A stretch of DNA of 11,074 bases from Elusimicrobia bacterium RIFCSPLOWO2_12_FULL_59_9 (GTDB lineage Bacteria > Elusimicrobiota > Elusimicrobia > O2-12-FULL-59-9), in NCBI GenBank assembly GCA_001800185.1, contig MGUX01000064.1:1-11074 (forward strand), read 5' to 3'. Under the pieces are notes generated by a model that saw nothing but the letters and a program-made list of their open reading frames with translations, had not been told where the DNA came from and searched no databases. The stretch's first letter is position 1, and each line of letters starts with the position of its first letter. A program made the position numbers and the translations under genes. Positions 1 through 6,824 of this stretch are shown here, one piece after another.

Positions 1-1283
1 ATCCTAAAAGTCTCCACCGACACTCCTCATAGATCTCCCGAAAGACGTAGCTTCGGGGAATCTTCAGCAGCAAATACCGTGACCGCCTGGCCACCATCCC
101 CGCCAATCGAATCAACCGAAAGCGCACCGTCTTAATCGTTAAGGACCTCCAACTCTCCGGCAAGGCCAAATGCTTCATCGCCGCAAACACCGTGTTCGCC
201 AATAAAGCGATTTGAAAATACGCCGCGTTCGCCTCAAACTCCCGGCACGGCAACTTCGACAAACCAAACCCGCCCGATAGCTCTTTGTTGACGTTCTCCG
301 AGCCGTCCTGCCTCGCCCGATGAAATTGCAAAACCAAGCCCGCCGTCCAATCCTCTAGGCTCGTCAACACCGCGTGATACGCATAGGGCTCTTTGTCGAA
401 TAACTCCATCTGTGCCTTCGGCCATCTCAGCACAATCAGCCGATACGCCGGCAAATCCTTCGCTTCCGCAAACACGCGCAGCGTCTCAGCGATCTCCGTC
501 TCCCGGTTCGGCCAGGCCAAACTCGCATAGTGTTTCCAGTCCCTCTCCGCTATCGCCTGGATCGTCTCCATCACCCCGGCGTCCTTGCGGGCGGTAATCG
601 TAAAGTCCGCTCCCAACTCCCTTAACACGCCGCACCACCTTCGCCTGATAACCCGCGCTGTCGGAGCGCACCCGTATCTTCACCCCGGGCAGCGCCTTGA
701 GCACTCGCCTTAAAAGTCCCGAAAGATGGGCCATCGGGGAGGCATTCCCTCGTCGAAACAGCCCCGCCATCGGCATCTTCAACTCCGCGCACGTCACCGC
801 CACAGGATTGTACCCCCGCAACCCTTCGTAATTCATGGCCACATCCGACTTCTGGGACTCCAGAAAAAATGAGTCCACATCCAAGATCACGCGACGCAGC
901 CCGCACGCCCGGATCACCTTCGCCGCTGCCCATAATTGCATTTGCCCCAACTGCCACAAGCTTCTGCGCCCAAACCGCCGCAACCACTCCCCCAAGGTAT
1001 TGGCCGCTGGAATTTCTCACAACAGACTTTTGAGTCCTTCGTCCCCCTTCATTATGGATACGTCGTCCAATGCCAGCCCTCCCGACTGCAGCAGCCCCAT
1101 CAACGCAAACGCAGCTTCCGCAGACCGATAGCCTCGCTCCCGCTCCTTCAACGGCAACCCATTGAGCTTCTCATCCAGCCCCAAGCTCTTGGCCATCCCC
1201 CACAACAGCGGCAATCCGGCAAAGGAGGTGATCGCCTGCTTCGTCGTCGAGACTCCAAATTTATCCATATTGGTTATTATCAT
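1..1283 (-). pseudogene. IS1380-type DDE transposase, broken by a nonsense codon and a frameshift, cut by the window edge
   Basis: This is the remains of a cut-and-paste transposase. Reading continues over about 427 codons if two lesions are repaired. The first is an in-frame TGA at 1017-1019, directly after the residues KSLL, where an arginine CGA is the likely ancestor. The second is one extra base in the C run at 619-621; after it, coding resumes in the neighbouring frame to position 1. The repaired protein shows family landmarks: ILDVDS and RVRSDSAGYQ, carrying the first two catalytic aspartates, and an ENVNKEL segment near 295, probably carrying the glutamate, followed by LPCREFEAN. This order and length fit IS1380-family transposases of the IS4-like DDE group. 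The chosen ATG at 1283 has GAGG seven bases upstream. TGA is a normal stop in neighbouring genes, so recoding is unlikely. The C-terminus and left IS end lie outside the window. Family assignment is from remembered motifs. Confidence 0.85.
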
Positions 1284-1340
1284 AAATGTGCCTCGCAGTG
1301 TAGATTGCTCTCTCTGCTGTGAGGTGTATTTCCAAGCACT

Positions 1341-1390
1341 CCTTACACCACTTCATCCTAACCCTCTCCCATTCAGGGAGAGGGAATGTC
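1341..1390. repeat. REP-like palindromic repeat
   Basis: A perfect 9-bp inverted repeat (CCCTCTCCC at 1362-1370, GGGAGAGGG at 1376-1384) encloses a 5-base loop. It is preceded by CTTCATCCTAA at 1351-1361. From memory, this layout of a short 'CATCCTAACCCTCTCCC' lead followed by its complement is typical of a dispersed extragenic repeat found in many bacterial genomes. When translated, it gives peptides like the PLPEWERVR seen here. Copy number in this genome cannot be seen. It could also be part of the insertion-sequence flank or act as a bidirectional hairpin terminator, but it has no T run. Confidence 0.55.
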
Positions 1391-1789
1391 CCACGAAAAA
1401 TAGACAAGTTGAGCTGTTTTTGAACCAAGCGTCTTTCAGTTGCCATTTTTCACTATTTTGGTGAAAGGCTCCCCGTCGTTAATCAACTCTTACTTGATTT
1501 TCTGGGCACGACTAGGTCGTGGAGTCCACAGAAGGCCAGAAGCTTTACGGCCGGCGAGAGTATCTGGCTGTAGCGCCAGTTCCCAACGCCGAGAAATTTG
1601 TAGAGAACCATGTAGTAGCCGGGAAGCCGCCAAGCGGCCAGAGTTCCTGGCTTCTCTCGACAGGTCCACGTCCTCCGGATGAAAAAGGGAAGAAGGAAAA
1701 ATAGATCACAATCAGAACTCCTGCTCCATGTCTCTGAGGATGGTTTCCAGAGACTTCTGGGCTGGAGGTGTTGTGTGTGCGCCTTCTTT

Positions 1790-1890
1790 CTAGTGTAGTG
1801 CGTCATATATCCCTTTACATATCCTCCCGTCGAAGAGCGAGCTTGATCGACGAGAGCAAATGTCAAGAAGCGTTGGAGGCACTACACTAG
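1790..1890. repeat. 101-bp element bounded by 12-bp perfect inverted repeats (possible MITE or long stem-loop)
   Basis: The sequence CTAGTGTAGTGC (1790-1801) recurs as its exact reverse complement GCACTACACTAG (1879-1890), 77 bases apart. A second nested pair lies inside: CGTCGA (1828-1833) and TCGACG (1847-1852). Both outer ends carry CTAG. If TA is read as a target duplication, a 9-bp terminal repeat GTGTAGTGC remains, which would suit a Tc1/IS630-type miniature element. It could instead be a structured RNA, or part of the transcript end of the GT-C gene, whose stop is 45 bases away. No T run follows on the minus strand. The symmetry is seen directly; the interpretation is inference. Confidence 0.5.
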
Positions 1891-1934
1891 GCTCTTGCAG
1901 CCAGAGTCTGGACTAGGTTATTTCGAATATAACT

Positions 1935-3254
1935 CTACCTCCTTAGGCCCAGGGCCCGAATCCCGCTAGCAGCGGCCAGTACCTCGAGCAGGGGCAGAAT
2001 AGGAATGCGATGGCGGTAGTAGACCCATCCACCGCTAGATACCATCACTAAGAAGACGATGGGGACTAGGCAGGCGGCAAGGACAAAGCGCTGCCTACCC
2101 ATATATAGTCGCCAGAAACCTAATGCCGCCAAGCCATAATTGAGGCCCAACAATAAGCAGACCCACCCCCCCACAATCCAAAGCAAAGGCCTTTGTTCCA
2201 AGATGGCCAAGGTTCCCAACCCCATAACCTTATTGACCAGTGACTGCTTATTGGGAACGCTTTGGTTTGGCCAGATTGCCTTGGCAATGAGATCTAAACC
2301 TGGACTGAGCAGCATCTTGAGCACCGAAATGGGGTAAAGTTTGATCGCTTGCATCGGATGTGTGACAACGATCTTCCTTGCAAAGGCATGCAAGAGTCGA
2401 GATTCTTCCACGGAGTTTTCGCTCGGTTTGGGATAGAGTTGCCGGAATTCATTTGCAAGTTTTGCGCGTGAGTCATCCATCGAGATCCCTTCTATTGATG
2501 CTTGGATTGCCGCAGCTTGCCAGAACATGGCGTCGGCGACTCTGACTGGGTTGAAGCTAAAGCTTCTCCAGTTGGTCCAGTTACGCGCGCACCAAAAGGC
2601 CGGAAGCAGTAAGGCGGTTGCCGCAAAAAGGCAAGCCTGTCTCTTGAAACGGTGGGGCCAGGCCCAAGCTAAGGCCAGACTCCACGGCAGCCACAGATAG
2701 ACCGAGATCGGCCGGGTCAGGGTTGCGCCGCCAAGACACAGCCCAGAAAGTGCTATCGGTGTTGGATCGCGCGGCTCTTCTCCTGCGCGCAACAGAAGCA
2801 GTAAAGAGAGAGTTAGAAAGAAGGTAAAAACAACTTCGCTCAACAGCAGTGGTGCATGCGCGCAGGCGACTGGATCCAACGCATACAACAGGCCTACCAT
2901 CCAGGCGGCAGGGGGCGGATTTAAGCATGACGCAGCGATAGAGACCATTGCAGCCGTGCCGGCATCAATCACAATCTGAGTAGCGGAGGGCCAAATAATA
3001 TTATCCAAAATCAAGAAATGAGCTGCCAAGAAGAGAGGATAACCTGGCGGCCGTTCAGCATCAGGCAGGTAAGGCGAATTTTCAGAAGTGGAATATACTC
3101 CCTGGCTCAAGAGATTTTTCGCAGGCATTATGTAACTGCTGGAATCGGGATTTAGTAATGCCTCTGGATGCTGAGCGAGGTTTAGCCAGAGTGGTAGACG
3201 CGCGGTCAGGGCAACGAAGAAAACCAAGAGCCATGGTCTGCGCGCCAATTTCAT
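1935..3254 (-). CDS. Polytopic GT-C glycosyltransferase (GT39/ArnT/PMT-like)
   Basis: The 439-residue product is strongly hydrophobic, with roughly ten or more membrane segments starting near residue 8. It carries landmarks of GT-C enzymes that use polyprenyl-phosphate sugars as donors: an acidic residue in the first large loop (NPDSSSY, D37), then AERPPGYPLFLA (66-77), SEVVF (139-143), TRPISVYL (180-187) and a C-terminal YRHRIPILPLL (413-423). Expected role: transfer of a lipid-linked sugar to a glycan, lipid or protein on the outer face of the inner membrane. The ATG at 3254 was chosen because it overlaps the TGA of the FkbM gene as ATGA (3251-3254), indicating translational coupling. A start at 3299 is possible in frame but would overlap that gene by 49 bases. 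Neither start has a clear Shine-Dalgarno sequence. Base composition is lower in G+C than the operon to the right. The acceptor is unknown. Confidence 0.82.
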   Translation of the reverse strand: MKLARRPWLLVFFVALTARLPLWLNLAQHPEALLNPDSSSYIMPAKNLLSQGVYSTSENSPYLPDAERPPGYPLFLAAHFLILDNIIWPSATQIVIDAGTAAMVSIAASCLNPPPAAWMVGLLYALDPVACAHAPLLLSEVVFTFFLTLSLLLLLRAGEEPRDPTPIALSGLCLGGATLTRPISVYLWLPWSLALAWAWPHRFKRQACLFAATALLLPAFWCARNWTNWRSFSFNPVRVADAMFWQAAAIQASIEGISMDDSRAKLANEFRQLYPKPSENSVEESRLLHAFARKIVVTHPMQAIKLYPISVLKMLLSPGLDLIAKAIWPNQSVPNKQSLVNKVMGLGTLAILEQRPLLWIVGGWVCLLLGLNYGLAALGFWRLYMGRQRFVLAACLVPIVFLVMVSSGGWVYYRHRIPILPLLEVLAAASGIRALGLRR

Positions 3255-4144
3255 TGTTGAATTGCCCAAATAAAGGTGTGGAGTGCATTTTCCCTCCATA
3301 CTTTTAGAGTAAATCCGGAGCGTCTCAGAAAGTCGATCAATATTGGTGGTTCGGTTGAATCATCTCTTCTCATACCAAAATAATAGCCGACATGACATTC
3401 GACACAAATTCTCTTGATTTGTTTTAGGATGTCCGCCGGGGTGTTTAGAATAATTTCGTACTCTGCCCCTTCGCAATCTATCTTCAGGAAGTCGCATCGC
3501 CGAATTTTATTTTTTTTGAAAATGTCAGTTAAGGTTGTACACTCCACTACGCTGGCCCTGGAGCTATTCCAATAGAAGTTGTTCTCTGCGCTATTGAGTG
3601 CAGCCGAATAAAGTGTCCGCATCCCGGCCTGGCCTCCCACGGCCTCCTGGAATACCGACACATTCCGAAGATTATTAGCTTGGACGTTTTTGAGCAGTTG
3701 CTGGTAACTAGCCACATCAGGCTCGTAGCTAAAGATATGTCCCAATAGGGCCTTTTGTGCCGCATAGACGGAGAAGGACCCGATGTGAGCCCCAATGTCA
3801 ATAATGACGTCGCTCTCGCTGATCCGAAAATTCTCGTGGCAGTTATACTGCTCCAAGACCACGCAACTGGTGATCATGTACAGATCGGTCAATTTGAGAT
3901 GTATCCGTCGGGAACGAACATAAAAATGGGTGGATTGTATCAAAACCTTCAGCTCCTCCGTTCGAGATAGCCAAAACCCAATCCAAGCGGGAAACGTCCA
4001 AAACCCCCCGGATAAAATAAAAAGTCGAATTGATTTGATGATAGCCGTCAGATAACGGTAGAGGAAACCATAGAGATCATCTACAAAACATCGCCACAGA
4101 GATGCGTTCATGACGTCGTTATGATAGCAAGATTTCCGTGGCAT
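3251..4144 (-). CDS. FkbM-family SAM-dependent methyltransferase
   Basis: This 297-residue protein has the FkbM-type class I methyltransferase fold. Motif I is VIIDIGAHIGSFSVYAA (113-129), the acidic end of the second strand is SYEPD (139-143), and DFLKIDCEGAEYEII (218-232) is the very characteristic FkbM signature. RICVECH (246-251) follows. The N-terminal 90 residues precede the catalytic domain and contain a hydrophobic stretch around residues 32-60. FkbM proteins usually O-methylate sugars or polyketides; next to glycosyltransferases, sugar O-methylation is the natural guess. It is coupled to the downstream GT-C gene through an ATGA overlap. The start is uncertain: the ATG at 4144 has no Shine-Dalgarno sequence and sits two bases after a 7-bp hairpin, and an internal ATG at 4111 is an alternative. 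G+C is visibly lower than in the genes at 4362-9184, suggesting a different origin. Confidence 0.88.
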   Translation of the reverse strand: MPRKSCYHNDVMNASLWRCFVDDLYGFLYRYLTAIIKSIRLFILSGGFWTFPAWIGFWLSRTEELKVLIQSTHFYVRSRRIHLKLTDLYMITSCVVLEQYNCHENFRISESDVIIDIGAHIGSFSVYAAQKALLGHIFSYEPDVASYQQLLKNVQANNLRNVSVFQEAVGGQAGMRTLYSAALNSAENNFYWNSSRASVVECTTLTDIFKKNKIRRCDFLKIDCEGAEYEIILNTPADILKQIKRICVECHVGYYFGMRRDDSTEPPILIDFLRRSGFTLKVWRENALHTFIWAIQQ

Positions 4145-4365
4145 TTAAAGATGTCGGGAGCGCATCTTTCGTGTTTGTTGCCAGCCAAGTTGTTCCCGTG
4201 AGACGCTCTTGCAGATCACGTTGATGGCATAGTTGTGGTATTCCTCGGCGACGCCGATAATCTCCTATGGGCCGCGGCTCGCAGAGGCCGTGTGGGCCAA
4301 GCGCACGGCGGCCGCGGCGACGAATTTATAACGGAAATAGCGGCGCGTGGAGTGGTTGTTTTCAT
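4145..4365 (-). pseudogene. Decayed gene remnant between the glycosyltransferase and FkbM genes, possibly a methyltransferase N-terminus
   Basis: An ATG at 4365-4363 overlaps the TGA of the upstream glycosyltransferase as ATGA, the coupling pattern used elsewhere here. Its own frame reads poorly. The frame one base away reads NNHSTRRYFRYKFVAAAAVRLA with codon third positions mostly G or C, as in nearby real genes. A one-base loss in the A run at 4359-4362 would explain this. After a TAG at 4265-4267 the same frame continues as EIIGVAEEYHNYAINVICKSV with equally biased codons, fading before a TAA at 4145-4147. No motif I of a methyltransferase is present, so if this was one, most of it is gone. 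The start resembles the lead-in of some class I methyltransferases, but that is a weak impression. The coding-like signal is seen directly; identity is unresolved. Confidence 0.4.
4147..4169 (-). promoter_or_regulatory. Perfect 7-bp hairpin directly upstream of the FkbM start
   Basis: AAAGATG and CATCTTT form a perfect 7-bp inverted repeat with a 9-base loop. On the coding strand the hairpin ends two bases before the ATG at 4144, where a ribosome-binding site would be expected and none is seen. It could affect initiation, mark a junction, or be chance. There is no T run, so it is not a typical terminator. Confidence 0.35.
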
Positions 4366-5123
4366 GCGCTGTCCACTTCAAATTTTCTTGAGCGGAGGAT
4401 GTGATGTTTGTGAATCCAGTATTCAAGCGTGGATTTAAGAACGTTGAGGCCGTAGCTGACGACGTTGACGCGGCTTTTTTCCTTGCCGTAATAGGTGGGA
4501 ATGGGCATTTCCATGATGCGCAGGCCCCGGCACTTGAATTGGATGAGGATGTCGGTGTCAAAGTGATAGTCGTCCGAACACAGATGAAAAGGAACTTTCT
4601 TGAGGGCATGGCAGTTGAAGACCCGGAAGCCGGAATGAAATTCCGTCAAGTTCATTTCCAGCACCCGGTTTTGCACTGCGGTCAGGAATTTATTGCCCAA
4701 GAATTTATAAAGCGGCATGCCGCCTTTAAGCGGCAAACCCGCGATGCGCGAGCCGAAGACCATATCGGCCTGCCCCTTTTCCAGCGGTTCTAGAAGATAG
4801 GATATTTTTTCGGGCGCGTATTGGGCGTCGCCGTGCAGCATGACCACGATGTCGAAATTTTGGTCTATGGCGTATTGGTAGGCGCGCTTCTGGCTTCCGC
4901 CGTATCCGCGGTTGGCTTCGTTCCGGAAGATTTGGAGATTGTCCAAACCCTTGAGATCCCGGTAGCCAATGCCGATGAGGTAGGTGTTGTCTTCGCTGGC
5001 ATTGTCGATAATAAAAATCTGTTTGACCTTCTCCTTGATTTCCTGGGGAATGCGGTCCAAAACGATGGGCAACGTGTAAGCCGCGTTGTAGGTGGGAATG
5101 AATACGGCAATTTTTGTGGGCAT
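4362..5123 (-). CDS. Family 2 glycosyltransferase (GT-A fold, DPM1-like)
   Basis: This cytoplasmic 253-residue enzyme should transfer a sugar from an NDP-sugar to a polyprenyl phosphate or growing glycan. The GT-A nucleotide-binding half is clear: VFIPTYNAAYTL (7-18), IIDNASEDNT (38-47), EANRGYGGSQKRAYQYA (69-85) and the metal-binding region MLHGDAQYAP (95-104), where HGDAQ replaces a classical DXD. The acceptor half has SGFRVFN (164-170), DDYHFDTDI (184-192) and PTYYGKEKSRVN (209-220). No transmembrane segment is present, so it must act as a peripheral protein. The ATG at 5123 lies five bases after the TGA of the SDR gene, and the enzyme fold begins within seven residues, which supports this start. 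The stop codon overlaps a possible ATG of the decayed gene that follows. Substrate cannot be deduced. Confidence 0.88.
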   Translation of the reverse strand: MPTKIAVFIPTYNAAYTLPIVLDRIPQEIKEKVKQIFIIDNASEDNTYLIGIGYRDLKGLDNLQIFRNEANRGYGGSQKRAYQYAIDQNFDIVVMLHGDAQYAPEKISYLLEPLEKGQADMVFGSRIAGLPLKGGMPLYKFLGNKFLTAVQNRVLEMNLTEFHSGFRVFNCHALKKVPFHLCSDDYHFDTDILIQFKCRGLRIMEMPIPTYYGKEKSRVNVVSYGLNVLKSTLEYWIHKHHILRSRKFEVDSA

Positions 5124-5128
5124 GGGGC

Positions 5129-6076
5129 TCAGGCGGCGTTAGCGCTAAGCTGCGGGCGAATCTCCCTCAAGGCCGCTTCCACTCCGGTCAAGGCGTGTCC
5201 CAAGTCTCGCGCGAGCTTGTCCGTTTTGAGACCGGCCCGGAGAGGACGGGGCGCCTTTTGTCCCAATTCCGTGGTGCTTATCGGACGGATGAAACTTTTG
5301 TCGAACCCTAAAATTTCCGCCGCTTTCAAGGCGAAATCGTAGCGGTTCATATAATCGGGCCCGACGACGTGGTATATCCCCGTTTTTCCTGCGCCGATAA
5401 GGGAGCGCGTCACCGCCGCCAGATTGGGGGCGTAGGTCGGATGCGAGTATTGGTCGTTGGCAACGTTCATGAATTGGCCCTGGCGCAGGCGGTCCGCCAG
5501 CTGCATTATAAAATTTTTAGAACCCGGCAGAAAACTATAGACCACCGTGGTCCGGATGATCAAAGGCGCCAGGGCGCAATCCAATAGAAGTCTTTCGGCA
5601 TCCAGTTTGGTTTGTCCGTAGACGCTGAGCGGGCGAGGCGCGTCGTTTTCCTCGTATGGGCCGTTGATTCCGTCAAAGACATACTCGGTGGAAAAAAATG
5701 CTAGCTTTGAAGCGTGCGCGGCGCAGGCTTCCAAAACATTGCGCACGCCCTCCACGTTGACCTTGGCGGCCTGCTCCGGATGCTCCTGGCAGAAGTCGAC
5801 ATGGGTCAGAGCCGCGCACAGAGCGACATGGCTGGGCCGCACCCGCTCAAAGACGGCCCGGACCCTCGCGGCATCAACGATGTTGAGCCTCAGCCAGTTT
5901 TCCGGCGCCGGCGCCGCCAGGCCCTGGCCGCGTCCCCCTGACTGCGTCCCGCCGCCGCGGGCAAGCGCGTCCGCGGGCAGGCTGAGGAAGGTTCCGAATA
6001 CCTGGTCGGGTGGGCGGACGGCCTTCATCAAAAAGCGGCCGATTTGCCCGGAAGCTCCGACTACGAGAAATTTCAT
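5129..6076 (-). CDS. RmlD-like NAD(P)-dependent sugar-nucleotide reductase/epimerase (extended SDR)
   Basis: The 315-residue protein is an extended short-chain dehydrogenase most like RmlD/StrD-type dTDP-4-dehydrorhamnose reductases. The Rossmann glycine motif is GASGQIG (7-13). The active site shows FFSTEYVFDG (127-136) with the catalytic Ser/Thr, and YGQTK (153-157) with the Tyr and Lys. HPTYAPNLA (212-220) fits the substrate-side segment of RmlD relatives. Residues about 37-60 form a Gly/Ala/Pro-rich insertion after the second strand, unusual for the family and probably a surface loop. Likely role: reduction or epimerisation of a keto-sugar nucleotide that feeds the adjacent glycosyltransferases. 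RmlA, RmlB and RmlC are not in the window, so rhamnose synthesis is not established. The ATG at 6076 sits just before the fold starts but has no clear Shine-Dalgarno sequence. It follows the upstream gene by 61 bases, where a weak TAGAAT is visible. Confidence 0.85.
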   Translation of the reverse strand: MKFLVVGASGQIGRFLMKAVRPPDQVFGTFLSLPADALARGGGTQSGGRGQGLAAPAPENWLRLNIVDAARVRAVFERVRPSHVALCAALTHVDFCQEHPEQAAKVNVEGVRNVLEACAAHASKLAFFSTEYVFDGINGPYEENDAPRPLSVYGQTKLDAERLLLDCALAPLIIRTTVVYSFLPGSKNFIMQLADRLRQGQFMNVANDQYSHPTYAPNLAAVTRSLIGAGKTGIYHVVGPDYMNRYDFALKAAEILGFDKSFIRPISTTELGQKAPRPLRAGLKTDKLARDLGHALTGVEAALREIRPQLSANAA

Positions 6077-6137
6077 AAATCAAACATTGGCGGGTTTTGA
6101 CGATTCTATCTATTTTGCGGCTTAGCCCACAAACGAC

Positions 6138-6824
6138 CTAAAAAAGCCGGTGCTTAGTGAGCGTCCACAGAGCGGTGAGCCCGTCCCAGACGCTGAGCTT
6201 TTTTCCCTCATGAAATCCACGCGGGCGGTAGGAAATGGGAACTTCGACGATGCGAATGCGCCGCTTGAGCATCTTCGCGGTCGCCTCGGCGCAGAACTCA
6301 AATCCATCGGCGCTTAAGTCCAAGCTCTGCAGCAATCCGGCGCGGAAGGCTTTGTAGCCCGTCGGCTCATCGGTCAGCTTGGAACCGTAAAGCCGGTTGG
6401 TCCACCAGGAGATCAGGCGCCCGCCCCAATAAAACCGGAGGTTGAATTTCGGGTTGCCCGCCTTCAAGATGCGGGAACCATACACGGCTTGGACCTCCGG
6501 ATCTATAAACGGAGCGAGCAAGCGGGGAATCTCAGAGGGGTAGTATTCCATGTCGGCGTCTTGAACGAGAACAATATCGCCGCTCGCCCGCGCTAGGCCG
6601 GTGCGGATGGCGGCGCCTTTGCCGCGATTTAAGCCGTGCCGCAGGAAGGTCACCTCAGGACCTTTGAAGGATTGGGCGATTTTTTGGGTTTCGTCCCCGG
6701 AGCCGTCATCGATGACGATGACTTCGCGCTGCATGGGCAGCGGGACATTTAAAACCCCTTCGATAATTTGCCCGAGGGTCTGGGCTTCGTTGTAGGCCGG
6801 GATGAGGATGGTCAGTTTGGTCAA
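6138..6824 (-). CDS. Family 2 glycosyltransferase, dolichyl/polyprenyl-phosphate sugar synthase-like
   Basis: This 228-residue GT-A enzyme closely follows the DPM1 pattern. It has ILIPAYNEAQTL (6-17), VIDDGSGDET (37-46), NRGKGAAIRTGLARASGD (66-83), the metal-binding QDADMEYYP (88-96), YGSR (115-118), EPTGYKAF (153-160), GFEFCAEATAK (174-184) and PISYRPRGFHEGKKL (196-210). Such enzymes load a hexose from GDP- or UDP-sugar onto polyprenyl phosphate, a plausible donor for the GT-C enzyme further downstream. There is no C-terminal membrane domain, as in the short soluble DPM1 type. The start is a TTG at 6824-6822 overlapping the TGA of the SIS gene as TTGA. No in-frame ATG lies close enough, and the first strand of the fold begins at residue 4, so this start is well supported. 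Sugar specificity is unknown. Confidence 0.88.
   Translation of the reverse strand: MTKLTILIPAYNEAQTLGQIIEGVLNVPLPMQREVIVIDDGSGDETQKIAQSFKGPEVTFLRHGLNRGKGAAIRTGLARASGDIVLVQDADMEYYPSEIPRLLAPFIDPEVQAVYGSRILKAGNPKFNLRFYWGGRLISWWTNRLYGSKLTDEPTGYKAFRAGLLQSLDLSADGFEFCAEATAKMLKRRIRIVEVPISYRPRGFHEGKKLSVWDGLTALWTLTKHRLF

Larger units (their letters stand above)
1284..1934. other. 650-bp intergenic stretch without a convincing gene
   Basis: This stretch separates the transposase remnant from the GT-C gene. It holds a REP-like hairpin (1362-1384), a 6-bp perfect hairpin CACGAC-TAG-GTCGTG (1507-1521), a small CCAGA/TCTGG hairpin (1747-1760) and a 101-bp inverted-repeat-bounded element (1790-1890). A 127-codon minus-strand reading frame (1483-1866) crosses most of it. 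Its product is rich in Arg, Lys, Ser and Trp, matches nothing I recognise, has no visible ribosome-binding site, and starts inside the inverted-repeat element, so I treat it as chance. The right-hand end of the insertion sequence should lie somewhere between about 1284 and 1440, but no terminal repeat can be identified without the other end. Confidence 0.6.

Noticed and set aside
486..995. Separate transposase-like gene inside the insertion-sequence remnant
   Set aside because: It is in the same frame as the upstream part, separated only by one TGA, and its C-terminal tail is frameshifted; it is a fragment of one broken gene.
1017..1019. TGA in the transposase as recoded sense codon (selenocysteine, Trp or Gly)
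   Set aside because: TGA is the natural stop of several intact genes here, and the transposase also has a frameshift, so simple decay is sufficient.
1261..1446. 61-codon minus-strand frame upstream of the transposase
   Set aside because: It runs through the REP-like hairpin, and its FPLPEWERVR peptide is the translation of that repeat, not a protein motif.
1483..1866. 127-codon minus-strand reading frame in the left intergenic stretch
   Set aside because: No recognisable domain, no ribosome-binding site, odd composition, and its start lies inside the inverted-repeat element. It may be chance or a heavily decayed remnant.
1842..1874. TTGACA on the minus strand within the inverted-repeat element as a promoter
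   Set aside because: No -10-like hexamer lies 16-18 bases downstream, and no gene follows it before the transposase.
4265..4609. 114-codon minus-strand frame overlapping the glycosyltransferase
   Set aside because: Its first two thirds are a shadow of the glycosyltransferase; only the last part, beyond the glycosyltransferase stop, is coding-like and is reported as a remnant.
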